64,000 nucleotides of DNA from Nocardia cyriacigeorgica (GCF_010868145.1 NZ_JAAGUY010000006.1:1-64000), one strand, 5' to 3'; positions 46,211 through 54,636 are shown, counted from the stretch's first letter. A program made the numbers and translations. The notes: generated by a model not told the origin, from the sequence alone.

Positions 46211-46609
46211 CTAGTTGCCGCGGAGTCCGGCCAGCGCCGCCTCCAGCGTGGTGTGCAGGGCGAAGACCTGGTCGAGGCTGGTCATCTTGAGCTGGCGGCT
46301 GGTGGCGGGACCGTCGGCCACCACGGCGATCGCGGTGGTCTCACCCGCCCGCTGATGCGCAGCGACAAGCGCCGCCATGCCCGCCGACGCCAGGAAGGTG
46401 ACCGCGGTCAGGTCGATGATCAGGCCCGCCGGTTCGCTGCCAAGGGCCGCGTCGATCGCATTCTCCAGGGCGGGTGCCGTGGCCAGGTCGACCTCCCCGG
46501 TCACCGTGAGCACGATCGCCCCATCGCGGGTGGCGACGGTGGTCGTCATCGTGTCGGTGAGGGGATACGCGTCTCCGGAAGTGTTTGTCACATCATCACA
46601 ATCTGCCAT
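46211..46609 (-). CDS. STAS-domain anti-sigma factor antagonist (RsbV-like)
   Basis: A 132-aa anti-anti-sigma factor. The STAS fold has EVDLATAPALENAI and the phosphorylatable Ser in FLASAGMAAL. Dephosphorylated RsbV-type proteins bind the RsbW-type kinase and free the sigma factor. It is the last gene of the stressosome operon, 24 bases after the RsbU-W fusion gene, whose PP2C and kinase domains are its natural partners. The ATG at 46609 adds 20 disordered residues; ATG at codon 21 is possible. Confidence 0.9.
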   Translation of the reverse strand: MADCDDVTNTSGDAYPLTDTMTTTVATRDGAIVLTVTGEVDLATAPALENAIDAALGSEPAGLIIDLTAVTFLASAGMAALVAAHQRAGETTAIAVVADGPATSRQLKMTSLDQVFALHTTLEAALAGLRGN

Positions 46610-46633
46610 GATCCGGGCGATCCTGCCGAATCG

Positions 46634-48919
46634 TCATCCGGATACCTGTTTGTTCGTTCCGCGCAGCGGGTTGGCCACCGGGAACGCGATCGCCGGCAGA
46701 GTTACCGACATTCGCACCCTGGTACCGGGCCCGCTGTGGTCGATGTCGAGCTCTTCGGTGAGCGCGCGCATCATATCCAGTCCACGGCCACGGTACCCGC
46801 GATCAGCCGACCGCGGTTTCCAGTTGCCGGAGTCGGTGACTCGGATCTCCACCGTTTCGGTGCCGCATTCCGCGCTCAGCTCGATCCGGCCGGGTTCGCT
46901 GTCGCGGTAGGCGTGCTCGATGCTGTTGCTGCACGCCTCGTTCGCCGCCGCGACCAGATCCGAGGCCAGGTCGTGGGGGACAGCCGCGGCGGTGAGCCAT
47001 TCCTTGAGCGTGCGCCGCAGCGCGGACAGCTGATCGGCGCCGGCGGGTACCCGCAGCCGCAACGGCGCCGGCGGCTGGCGGTAGACAACCATGGCGACGT
47101 CGTCGTCGTAGCCGCCTGCCGGTCGCAGGCGAGACAGCACCGCGTCGGCGACTTCGCGCGGCAACCGTTCATGGGTCTCGGCCAGCACACTGGCGATCTG
47201 GTCGAATCCGTCGAAGATGTCGACACCGCGCTGTTCGACGAGCCCATCGGTGAACAGCACCAGCGTCGATCCTGGCGGCAGCGGTGTGGTCGCCTCCGGG
47301 CGCCGCGGCATATCGAAGGTCGCCAGCGGGACCGCGCGGCCACCTTCCAGCATCCGGCCGGTCACGCCGACGTCGGCGAGGATGGGCGGCATATGGCCCG
47401 CGTTGCTGTAGCGGACCAGACCGCGGATCGGGTCGAGTACGGCCGCGCACACCGTGGTGCACATGGCGCCGGGAATGGAGGCGGCGACGGTGTCCAACTC
47501 GGCCAGCAATTGCGCCGGACCGGCACCGCGCAGCAGCAACGCCCGCGCCGCGGTACGCAACTGACCCATCACCACCGCGGCCGACAGACCACGGCCGACG
47601 CAGTCACCGACAACCACACCGATCGTCCCGTCCTTCAACGGGACCACGTCGTACCAGTCGCCGCCGATCTCCAGCGGCGGCAGCGCGGGCTCGTAGTGCA
47701 CCGAGAACCGCGGCGGCAGCTCGATCGGGCCGAGCATGGCGCGCTGCAGCGTCAGGGAGGTCGCGCGGGCCTGGTCGAAGTTGCGTGCCCGCTGCACCGC
47801 CAGGCTGAGATGGCCGATGAGCAGCGAGAACAGCGTCCAATCGGCCGCACCGACGACGCGCGGTGCGGCGAAGCGCAGCCACAGGGCCGCGTCCGCGGTC
47901 TCACCGAGCGGGGCGACGATGCCTTCGGCGCGGTCGGTGGCCTCCGGCACCGCGATCAGCGTGCGGCCCGGGCGCAGCCTGGCCCGCTCCAGCAGCTCCC
48001 GCGTCTCGGGCGCGAGCACCTCAGCCGACTGTGGTTCGCCGACGGTATCCGGCGCGGCATCGTCCGGTGCGCCGGACACATAGACCTCGGGTGTGCCCTG
48101 CCGAGTGGCCCACACCGCGACGACCGCGATTTCCGCATCCACGGTGCGCCGCAGTTCGTCCAGTCCGACCTCGAGCACCTCGGCCACACTGATCGCGGAG
48201 GCGACGGCGGTCGCCAGCCGTGAGGCAGCCTGATCGCGGGCCTGGGCATCGTGCTCGGCGGTGACGTCGCGAATGGTGCCGACGAAAATCCGTTCATTGC
48301 CCTCGGGTTTGACCAGCGTGCTCGTGCTCACCGCGAGCCAGCGGTCTCGGCCGTCACGATGGCGGATCTGGGTGACGAACCGCAGTGCGGCGGTGCCGAG
48401 ATCGGGGTATCGCGGGCCCTCCGGGATCGACCACGGATGTGGCAGCGCATAGGGCACGTCGGTCGCACCGTAGCCGGTCAATTCACCGAAGGCGGAGTTG
48501 ATCTCGATGATGGTGCCGCGCGCGTCGGCCACGAAGAACCCGTCCTGCAGCGACTCCACCAGCGCGGTACGGAACTCGTCGCGGCCCGCGAGATCATCGG
48601 CACGAGTGCGCTGCTGTTCATAGCGGCGGGTGCCGTCGAGGTATCCGCGGGTGGCGACATCGAGGGTGATGAGGGTCTGCAGCAGGAATTCCAGCGCCGA
48701 CTCCTCGAGCGGGGTCGGGCCCTGCCCACCGGTTTCGGCTTGCACCTGTGTGACCACCCGATAGTGGTTCTCGGTGAGATCGAGCAGGCTGATGCCCTCG
48801 ACGAGGGCTCGCCTGCCGAGCTCGTGGCCTTCGGCCAGGCTGTCGTGCGCGGGAGAGCGTAGATGCCGCCGCAGCGCGTCGGCGTAGTCGTCGAGGAAGG
48901 CGGACAGGACCGTACTCAT
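46634..48919 (-). CDS. RsbU-type PP2C phosphatase fused to PAS, GAF and an RsbW-like kinase domain
   Basis: A 761-aa switch protein. Order: RsbU-type N-terminal RsbT-binding helices (about 1-85), PAS (about 110-225, FFVADARGTIIEINSAFGELTG), GAF (about 245-395), SpoIIE-type PP2C (about 410-610, GGDWYDVVPL, GDCVGRGLSAA, LFTDGLVEQRG) and a GHKL ATPase (about 625-745, AANEACSNSIEHAY, RGLDMM). It would take the signal from RsbT and both dephosphorylate and phosphorylate the RsbV-like protein next door. ATG 48919; longer frames lie in the neighbour. The fusion of opposing activities is unusual. Confidence 0.9.
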   Translation of the reverse strand: MSTVLSAFLDDYADALRRHLRSPAHDSLAEGHELGRRALVEGISLLDLTENHYRVVTQVQAETGGQGPTPLEESALEFLLQTLITLDVATRGYLDGTRRYEQQRTRADDLAGRDEFRTALVESLQDGFFVADARGTIIEINSAFGELTGYGATDVPYALPHPWSIPEGPRYPDLGTAALRFVTQIRHRDGRDRWLAVSTSTLVKPEGNERIFVGTIRDVTAEHDAQARDQAASRLATAVASAISVAEVLEVGLDELRRTVDAEIAVVAVWATRQGTPEVYVSGAPDDAAPDTVGEPQSAEVLAPETRELLERARLRPGRTLIAVPEATDRAEGIVAPLGETADAALWLRFAAPRVVGAADWTLFSLLIGHLSLAVQRARNFDQARATSLTLQRAMLGPIELPPRFSVHYEPALPPLEIGGDWYDVVPLKDGTIGVVVGDCVGRGLSAAVVMGQLRTAARALLLRGAGPAQLLAELDTVAASIPGAMCTTVCAAVLDPIRGLVRYSNAGHMPPILADVGVTGRMLEGGRAVPLATFDMPRRPEATTPLPPGSTLVLFTDGLVEQRGVDIFDGFDQIASVLAETHERLPREVADAVLSRLRPAGGYDDDVAMVVYRQPPAPLRLRVPAGADQLSALRRTLKEWLTAAAVPHDLASDLVAAANEACSNSIEHAYRDSEPGRIELSAECGTETVEIRVTDSGNWKPRSADRGYRGRGLDMMRALTEELDIDHSGPGTRVRMSVTLPAIAFPVANPLRGTNKQVSG

Positions 48920-48935
48920 TATCGGCACCCACCGC

Positions 48936-49562
48936 TCATGAGGTTCCGTTCGTGCCGCGCACCCGGGCCGCGAGCACCAGGGCATCGTCGGTGTCCTTGG
49001 CGTTGTGCTCGAGCAGCGTCGCGGTGATGTCGGCGGCCGGTTTGGACAAATCGATGCCAGCACCGGAGTCGATGACGATGCCGTCGGTGGACATCAGCAA
49101 CAGGTCGCCGGGGCGCACCGGAACGGTCTGCGGTTGCAGATGCGGCGGCAGCCGATAGCCGACGATCCCGCCGGTTTGCAGCACCGTCGCGCTGATCGCC
49201 GGTCCGGTGGGGCCTGCGGTGAGCAATTGCGAATCGACATTGCCGACACCGAGCCACTGCACCGAATCGGCACCGAACAACGCCAGCGACACGGCGGCAC
49301 CGCGGGTGTCGGCCATCGCCCTGTGGCACAGCACCATCAGGACGTCCAGTGGTTCGGCGCGATTGTCGGCCAGTACCCGCGCGGCCCGGTCGACAGCTGC
49401 CGCGGCGGCTTTGCCGTGCCCGAGCCCGTCCAGGACGGCGAAAAGCGCGATGCCTGATCCGGTATCGAGCACTGCGCAACGATCGCCGGAGATCTGCTGT
49501 CCGGGTAGGGCACGACCGGCAACGGCCCATTCGATCCGGCCGATGTACCCGTCGTCATGCAC
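48936..49562 (-). CDS. rsbX: RsbX-like PP2C serine phosphatase
   Basis: A 208-aa stand-alone SpoIIE-fold phosphatase. GDRCAVLDTGSGIALFAVLDGLGHGKAAAAA carries the metal-binding DGLGHG (shown here as AVLDGLGHG), and LLMSTDGIVI the second Asp. In stressosome operons RsbX resets RsbR and RsbS after the response. The GTG start overlaps rsbT by eight bases. It is followed 16 bases on by the large RsbU-type gene. Confidence 0.87.
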   Translation of the reverse strand: MHDDGYIGRIEWAVAGRALPGQQISGDRCAVLDTGSGIALFAVLDGLGHGKAAAAAVDRAARVLADNRAEPLDVLMVLCHRAMADTRGAAVSLALFGADSVQWLGVGNVDSQLLTAGPTGPAISATVLQTGGIVGYRLPPHLQPQTVPVRPGDLLLMSTDGIVIDSGAGIDLSKPAADITATLLEHNAKDTDDALVLAARVRGTNGTS

Positions 49563-50001
49563 CGTTGGGTACCCACTTCCACATCTCCACCAACGTGCCG
49601 CGATCGGGGCCGGAATCGACCGTGAGTCTGTCCATCAGACGTTTGGCCCCGGGTAACCCGAGGCCGAGCCCGAGTCCGGTGGAATAGCCGTCTTCCATCG
49701 CCCGGGCGATATCGCGAATGCCGGGGCCTTTGTCGCTGGCCTGCACCACCAGCGCCTGACGGCCTTCGCGTTCGTCGACGAGTAATCGGATCTCGCCGCT
49801 GCCCGCATAGCTGGTGATGTTGCGGGCGACCTCGGAGATGGCGGTGGAGATCATGGTGCGGTCGGTGAGGGAGAAGCCGAGTTGTTCGGCCAGTTCACGT
49901 CCGGCCTGACGCGCGGTGACGATGTCGTTGGACATTTTCACCGCGATGACTCTGTCCTCAGCGGCCACGGTCACGACCGTCTCGCCGCCGGGCAGGGACA
50001 T
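49555..50001 (-). CDS. rsbT: Stressosome switch kinase RsbT
   Basis: A 148-aa GHKL serine kinase. The family pattern is clear: DIVTARQAGRELAEQLGF, the N box ISTAISEVARNITSYA and the G boxes ASDKGPGIRDIARAMEDGYST and GLGLGLGLPGAKRLMD. RsbT phosphorylates RsbS and RsbR, then leaves the stressosome to activate RsbU. About 20 residues precede the first conserved strand; the ATG at 50001 gives a 44-base overlap with rsbS, so the real start might be slightly downstream. Confidence 0.92.
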   Translation of the reverse strand: MSLPGGETVVTVAAEDRVIAVKMSNDIVTARQAGRELAEQLGFSLTDRTMISTAISEVARNITSYAGSGEIRLLVDEREGRQALVVQASDKGPGIRDIARAMEDGYSTGLGLGLGLPGAKRLMDRLTVDSGPDRGTLVEMWKWVPNGA

Positions 50002-50344
50002 TGCTGTTCAACCAGGCCAAGCCCTCTTCCAGGTCGAGGGCGGTGTGCATGTCCTCGAAGGTGAGACCGAGCTGGACCATGGCGAACGCGACTTCGGGCT
50101 GCAGCCCGACGATGACGGTCTGGGCGCCACGCAGTTGCGTCATATGCGCGATGGTCCGCAACGATCTCGCCGCGAACGAGTCCATCACGTCGATGGCGGT
50201 GACGTCGACGATGATGCCATGCGCCCGGTACTTGCTGACCTGTGTCATCAAGTCGTCCTGGAGACGCTCGGTATCGGCGTCGGTCAGCGCGGATTGCACC
50301 GACGCGATGAGGTATGTGCCCTGTTTGAGGATGGGAACCGGCAT
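49958..50344 (-). CDS. rsbS: Stressosome scaffold protein RsbS
   Basis: A 128-aa single-STAS protein. VPILKQGTYLIASVQSALTD is the usual RsbS start, shown here up to ALTD; DVMDSFAARSLRTIA holds the phosphorylatable Ser. It forms the stressosome core together with RsbR and holds RsbT. The start is ATG 50344, just past the rsbR stop at 50355, so the genes are adjacent and coupled. Longer frames run into rsbR. Confidence 0.92.
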   Translation of the reverse strand: MPVPILKQGTYLIASVQSALTDADTERLQDDLMTQVSKYRAHGIIVDVTAIDVMDSFAARSLRTIAHMTQLRGAQTVIVGLQPEVAFAMVQLGLTFEDMHTALDLEEGLAWLNSNVPARRRDGRDRGR

Positions 50345-50354
50345 GAGCTGCTGA

Positions 50355-51248
50355 TCAGCGCCCGCTGCGTTCGGATACCCGGGAGATCTCGTAGCCGAGC
50401 AGCCGCTCGGCCTCCTCGATACCGCCCTGCAGGTCACCGACGGCGTTCATCTTGGACAGGTCGAGTCCGATGGTGACCAGTGTCAGCGCGATGTCGGAGG
50501 ACAGGCCGGTGATGATCACGTTGGCGCCCATCAGCCCGGAGGCGTCGACGGTCTGCACGAGGTGGTTGGCGACTGTCTGATCGATCTCCGGGACGCCGGT
50601 GATGTCGATGACGACCACCTTGGCGCGATTGGCGCGGATCGCACGCAGCAACTGCTCGGTGAGCTGACGGGCGCGCTGACTGTCGAGCACGCCGATGATC
50701 GGCAGGATGAGCAGCTGCTCGCGCACCTGCAGCACCGGCGTCGACAGCTCGCGAATGGCTTCCTGCTGCTGGCGGATGACGCGCTCGCGCTCCTGGACGA
50801 ACGACACGCCCACGGTATTGGCGATGCGGTTGGCGGCCGGTTCGTAGGCGTCGAGGACGTCGTTGAGCAGTTCGAAGTTCGACTGGTACTTCTCGAACAG
50901 CGAGCGAGCCAGCACGTCACGCAGCAGCAGCACGATGCCGAGGATCTCGTCGGTCTCGACGCCTCTCGGAATGATGCGCTCGGACAGATCGCGGGCGTAG
51001 GCCTGCAGTGCCTCGACGCTACCGGTCTCGAGTACTTCGACGTAGTTGTCGAAGATCGAGGTGGCCTCGGAGAAGATCTCCTCCGGCGTCATGGCGGTCA
51101 GCAGACGGGCGTCGGTAATGCGGCGCGCCCATTCTTCACGCAGCACGGTGCGGTTCTGACGCAGATGCTCGACCAGCTGCGGAAGCAGGTTGTCGACCGG
51201 TCCTGCGGCCAGTGAGTCCGCCGAAAGGCTCATGGACACCTCGGACAT
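50355..51248 (-). CDS. rsbR: Stressosome sensor RsbR
   Basis: A 297-aa protein: a globin-like N-terminal sensory domain (about 20-160, EEWARRITDARLL, ERIIPRGVETDEI) without an obvious haem His, a coiled linker (ERERVIRQQQEAIREL), and a STAS domain (about 175-290) with GVPEIDQTVANHL holding the regulatory Thr. Together with RsbS and RsbT it forms the megadalton stressosome. ATG 51248 or 51233 are possible starts. The gene leads the six-gene operon behind a SigB/SigF-like promoter. Confidence 0.92.
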   Translation of the reverse strand: MSEVSMSLSADSLAAGPVDNLLPQLVEHLRQNRTVLREEWARRITDARLLTAMTPEEIFSEATSIFDNYVEVLETGSVEALQAYARDLSERIIPRGVETDEILGIVLLLRDVLARSLFEKYQSNFELLNDVLDAYEPAANRIANTVGVSFVQERERVIRQQQEAIRELSTPVLQVREQLLILPIIGVLDSQRARQLTEQLLRAIRANRAKVVVIDITGVPEIDQTVANHLVQTVDASGLMGANVIITGLSSDIALTLVTIGLDLSKMNAVGDLQGGIEEAERLLGYEISRVSERSGR

Positions 51249-51335
51249 GGAAACTCGTGCCCCTTTCGACGGGTACGACAGGTCTTGCGTATCTCGGTGG
51301 TGACGCTCGGCTGCGTGCCGGTATCGAGCCTAGTC

Positions 51336-51363
51336 ATACCCCAGCGGTGTCACCGCTGAAACC
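51336..51363 (-). promoter_or_regulatory. SigB/SigF-type promoter of the stressosome operon with palindromic spacer
   Basis: On the minus strand, GGTTT (51363-51359) and GGGTAT (51341-51336) match SigB/SigF -35 and -10 elements. The 17-base spacer (51358-51342) is itself a perfect palindrome, CAGCGGTG-A-CACCGCTG as read on this strand. It lies about 90 bases before rsbR. The palindrome could be an operator inside the promoter or the terminator hairpin of mftR, though no T-run follows. Confidence 0.55.
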
Positions 51364-51395
51364 ACCAGGGTCGGGCTGTTCGACCGTGGCGCCGG

Positions 51396-52001
51396 TCACC
51401 TCCCGCTGTCGTCCGGGGTGGGGAAGCCTTGCTCGAGGGCGCCGAGCACCTCGTCCAGATAGACGGTGAGGTCGGTATCGGCGCGGGTCAGCCAGGCGTC
51501 GAAGGCGGCGCGTGCAGCGGCGAGGGTGGCGCGTCCGACGGCCATGGGAATCAGCGCGTCCTCCGGCTGGCCGAGGCGGCTCGCGGCGAAGGAGCTGACG
51601 GTGCGCTCCCAGGCGTCGTAGTGGGCGCCCGCCGTGGCGGCCAACGCGGGCACCGTCGCGACCAGTTGCATGCGGGTGCGCAGTTCGGGCACATCTTCGG
51701 CGCGGTAGCGGTTGGCGTTGACCACCACGCGGCGCACCGCGGCCATCATCGGGATATCGGGATCGACGGTCGTGAACGCGGCTCGGAGTGCGTCGACCTC
51801 GGCATCGAACTGGTACCAGAGCACTTCGGCCTTGCTGGGGAAGTAGCGGAAGAAGGTCCGGCCGCTGATGCCCGCCGCCGCGGCGATCTGCTCGACGGTG
51901 GTGTCGTCGAAGCCCTGTTCGCTGAACAGCCGCATGGCGATGAGTTCGAGGGCGCGCTTGCTGGTGCCGCGCGGGCGCCCGCGGGTGCTGTGTGCCGTCA
52001 C
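51396..52001 (-). CDS. mftR: TetR-family regulator, MftR-like
   Basis: A 201-aa regulator. The helix-turn-helix (about 15-60) reads FDDTTVEQIAAAAGISGRTFFRYFPSK, here quoted up to FPSK in parts: TTVEQIAAAAGISGRTFFRY. The rest is the ligand-binding helical domain with Trp-rich DAWERT. MftR of mycobacteria represses mycofactocin genes in response to acyl-CoA. It diverges from mftE-mftD, which is the mft context. The GTG at 52001 is directly preceded by an in-frame stop 10 bases upstream and no ribosome site, so the mRNA is probably leaderless. Confidence 0.8.
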   Translation of the reverse strand: MTAHSTRGRPRGTSKRALELIAMRLFSEQGFDDTTVEQIAAAAGISGRTFFRYFPSKAEVLWYQFDAEVDALRAAFTTVDPDIPMMAAVRRVVVNANRYRAEDVPELRTRMQLVATVPALAATAGAHYDAWERTVSSFAASRLGQPEDALIPMAVGRATLAAARAAFDAWLTRADTDLTVYLDEVLGALEQGFPTPDDSGR

Positions 52002-52003
52002 GG

Positions 52004-52039
52004 CTATTGATTATGCGTCCGAACGGCCTATTGATTATG
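52004..52039. promoter_or_regulatory. Direct repeats between mftR and mftE
   Basis: CTATTGATTATG occurs at 52004-52015 and again at 52028-52039, 24 bases apart. The first copy abuts the mftR start codon. Read on the minus strand each contains CATAAT, a plausible -10 element. They are probable MftR operator and/or promoter elements. Confidence 0.5.
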
Positions 52040-52066
52040 TCAGTGAGTGACGTTAATGTCGGCGGC

Positions 52067-52765
52067 ATGATGGCGGATCTCACATGGCCCGAGGCGGGAG
52101 AATATGTCGCCGCGGGTGTGATCCTGGCCGTGCCGGTCGGCTCGACCGAACAGCACGGCCCGCATCTGCCGCTGTCCACCGACACCGATATCGCCCTCGC
52201 GCTGTGCACCCGATTGGCTGCCGCACGTGCGGATGTGCTCGTCGCGCCTGCGGTTCCCTACGGTTCCAGCGGTGAGCACGCGGGCTTCCCCGGCACGCTG
52301 TCCATCGGCGCGTCCGCATTGGAGCTGCTCATCGTGGAGCTGTGCCGCTCGGCCACCGACAGCTTCGAGCGGATCCTGCTCGTCAACGGGCACGGCGGCA
52401 ATGTCGAACCGCTACGCCGGGCGGTCGACCTGCTGCGCACCGAATCCCGTGACGTACGCCTGTTCCTGCCGCGCTACGACGGCGATCCGCATGCTGGCCG
52501 CACCGAAACCGCGCTGCAACTGGCGCTCTCGCCCGGCCGGGTCCGCACCGACCGCGCCGAAGCCGGCGATGTCCGGCCGCTGCCGCAGATCCTGCCGCTG
52601 CTGCGCACCGGGGGAGTGCGCGCGGTGAGCCCCAATGGCGTCCTCGGTGATCCCACGGACGCGACCGCCGAGGAGGGCGCCGCCCTGCTCGCCCAGCTGA
52701 CCTCACAACTGACCGACCAGACCCGGCTGTGGTGGCCGCAGACCCCCGAAAGGATCCAGCCATGA
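52067..52765 (+). CDS. mftE: Mycofactocin system creatininase-family peptidase MftE
   Basis: A 232-aa creatininase-family protein. The metal-site motif PVGSTEQHGPHLPLSTDTDI (written here without the last residues of the strand) and LVNGHGGNVEPL match MftE, which cleaves the glycine-containing C-terminal dipeptide from modified MftA after MftC. Start options are ATG 52067/52070, ATG 52037 or GTG 51992; the last would overlap the mftR start, so 52067 is used. The gene overlaps mftD by four bases (ATGA). Confidence 0.85.
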   Translation: MMADLTWPEAGEYVAAGVILAVPVGSTEQHGPHLPLSTDTDIALALCTRLAAARADVLVAPAVPYGSSGEHAGFPGTLSIGASALELLIVELCRSATDSFERILLVNGHGGNVEPLRRAVDLLRTESRDVRLFLPRYDGDPHAGRTETALQLALSPGRVRTDRAEAGDVRPLPQILPLLRTGGVRAVSPNGVLGDPTDATAEEGAALLAQLTSQLTDQTRLWWPQTPERIQP

Positions 52766-53973
52766 ACGCGTGGTTCGAAACCGTCGCCGAGGCGCAGCGG
52801 CGCGCGAAGAAGCGACTCCCTAAATCGGTGTACGGCGCCCTGATCGCAGGCTCCGAACGTGGCCAGACCATCGAGGACAACCAGACTGCGTTCAGTGAAC
52901 TCGGGTTCGCGCCGCACGTCGCCGGGCCGATCGGCGAGCGCGATCAGTCGACCACCGTGCTCGGCCAACAGATTTCGATGCCGGTGCTGATCTCGCCGAC
53001 CGGCGTGCAGGCCGTGCACCCCGACGGCGAGGTCGCGGTGGCCCGAGCCGCGGCCGCGCGCGGGACCGCCATGGGGTTGTCATCGTTCGCGAGCAAGCCG
53101 ATCGAAGAGGTGATCGCGGCCAACCCCGCGACTTTCTTCCAGCTGTACTGGTGTGGCAGCAAGGACGAGATCTCCGAGCGAATGGCCAGGGCGAAGACCG
53201 CGAGCGCCGTCGGGCTGATCCTGACGCTGGACTGGTCGTTCTCACACGGGCGCGACTGGGGCAGCCCGGTCATTCCCGAAGCGTTGAATCTGCGCACCAT
53301 GATGAAATTCGCGCCGCAGACCATGATCAAGCCGCGCTGGCTGACCACCTACGTGCGCTCGGGCAAGCTGCCCGACCTCACCGCGCCCAATATGGCGGTC
53401 GGCGGCGCCCCGGCACCCGGATTCTTCGGCGCCTACGGCGAATGGATGGGTACCCCCGCCCCCGATTGGGCCGATGTGGCCTGGATCTGTGAGCAGTGGG
53501 ACGGCCCGGTGATGCTCAAGGGCGTCATGCGCGTCGATGACGCCCACCGCGCCGTCGACGCGGGTGTGGCCGCCATCTCGGTGTCCAACCACGGCGGCAA
53601 CAATCTGGACGGCACCCCCGCCGCCATCCGTGCACTGCCCGTGCTGGCCGACGCGGTGGGTTCGGAGATCGAGATCCTGCTCGACGGCGGTATCCGCCGC
53701 GGCAGCGATGTCGTCAAGGCCGTGGCGCTCGGCGCCCGCGCTGTCATGATCGGGCGCGCTTACCTGTGGGGCCTGGCCGCCAACGGCCAGGCGGGCGTGG
53801 AGAACGTGCTCGACATCCTGCGCGGCGGCATCGACTCGGCGCTGCTTGGCCTGCGCAAGACGAGTATCACCGAGCTCGACCGCAGTGACATCGTCGTCCC
53901 CTCGGGATTCGAACGGGCGCTGGGTGTCCCGGCGGCAGCCGATCGCGGCGCAGCGGTCGCGAACCCGGCCTGA
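52762..53973 (+). CDS. mftD: Pre-mycofactocin synthase MftD
   Basis: A 403-aa FMN-dependent lactate-dehydrogenase-like enzyme that oxidatively deaminates the MftE product to pre-mycofactocin. It closely follows M. tuberculosis MftD: MGLSSFASKPIEEVIAANP, FSHGRDWGSP, LKGVMRVDDAHRAVDAGV, SVSNHGGNNLDGTPA, LLDGGIRRGSDVVKAVALGA and RAYLWGLAANGQAGVENVL are near identical. ATG 52762 has AAGGA eight bases upstream. Usual order in mft clusters is D then E; here E precedes D, and A, B, C and F are missing nearby. Confidence 0.93.
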   Translation: MNAWFETVAEAQRRAKKRLPKSVYGALIAGSERGQTIEDNQTAFSELGFAPHVAGPIGERDQSTTVLGQQISMPVLISPTGVQAVHPDGEVAVARAAAARGTAMGLSSFASKPIEEVIAANPATFFQLYWCGSKDEISERMARAKTASAVGLILTLDWSFSHGRDWGSPVIPEALNLRTMMKFAPQTMIKPRWLTTYVRSGKLPDLTAPNMAVGGAPAPGFFGAYGEWMGTPAPDWADVAWICEQWDGPVMLKGVMRVDDAHRAVDAGVAAISVSNHGGNNLDGTPAAIRALPVLADAVGSEIEILLDGGIRRGSDVVKAVALGARAVMIGRAYLWGLAANGQAGVENVLDILRGGIDSALLGLRKTSITELDRSDIVVPSGFERALGVPAAADRGAAVANPA

Positions 53974-53979
53974 GGTGTC

Positions 53980-54008
53980 GCGCCGGCTCACTGTGGGTGA
54001 GCCGGCGC
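53980..54008. terminator. Bidirectional terminator, mftD / MarR gene
   Basis: Perfect 12-base arms (53980-53991 and 53997-54008) with a five-base loop, between two convergent genes. Confidence 0.8.
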
Positions 54009-54075
54009 CTCGCAGGGCGGCCCGGCGCCTCGCCGCGGTAGTGCGCCGAACCCATGTGCGCGGGAACCTCGGAGA

Positions 54076-54636
54076 TCACGGCATGACGGGCTCGTCATCG
54101 TCGCTGCTAGTGGTCGACATGTGACCGATTCCGAGGGCGTCTCCCGCCGCCGCGTCCGACGACGACGCTCCGTCGCCGTTCGAGCCGCGGTGATGGCCGA
54201 GCAGGATGTCGTAGATATCGGCCAAGGTCGCCAGCTGCTCACGATCGAGCACATCGATCATGTGCCTGCGCACGCTCTGGACGTGCGCGGGTGCGGCCGT
54301 GACCAGCACTTCGAGGCCGCGTGCGGTGAGTCGTGCCGCGGTGCGGCGGGCGTCGTCGGGGATCGGTGAGCGGGCCACGAGGCCGCGCTTCTCCATCCGG
54401 GTGATCTGATGCGACAGCCTGCTCTGCGACCACTCGAGCTTGGCCGCCAGATCGGCGAAGGTCAGACAGTGTTCGGGGTCCTCGACGAGATAGGCGAGGA
54501 CCGAATACTCGACATAGGTGAGGGCGGATTCCCGCGTCGAATCGCGTCCGACGGCGGCCGCGATCAGGTCGCGGGTCCGGACGAATCCCAGCCAGGCCCG
54601 CATCTCGACGTCATCGAGCCAGTGGGGGTCGGTCAC
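54076..54636 (-). CDS. MarR-family transcriptional regulator
   Basis: A 186-aa winged-helix protein. LTFADLAAKLEWSQSRLSHQI is the recognition region, followed by the wing MEKRGLVARSPIPDDARR. After the fold ends, about 30 Ser/Asp/Gly-rich residues form an acidic tail that is unusual for MarR. GTG 54636 has GGAG seven bases upstream, so the longer frame to 54720 is not used. It diverges from the fumarase gene and probably binds the dyad between them. No conserved Cys of the OhrR type is present. Confidence 0.83.
   Translation of the reverse strand: MTDPHWLDDVEMRAWLGFVRTRDLIAAAVGRDSTRESALTYVEYSVLAYLVEDPEHCLTFADLAAKLEWSQSRLSHQITRMEKRGLVARSPIPDDARRTAARLTARGLEVLVTAAPAHVQSVRRHMIDVLDREQLATLADIYDILLGHHRGSNGDGASSSDAAAGDALGIGHMSTTSSDDDEPVMP

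Noticed and set aside
46253..48223. Plus-strand open frame opposite the RsbU-W fusion (about 650 codons)
   Set aside because: Shadow of a gene with clear PP2C and kinase motifs; composition rich in Arg, Gln and His.
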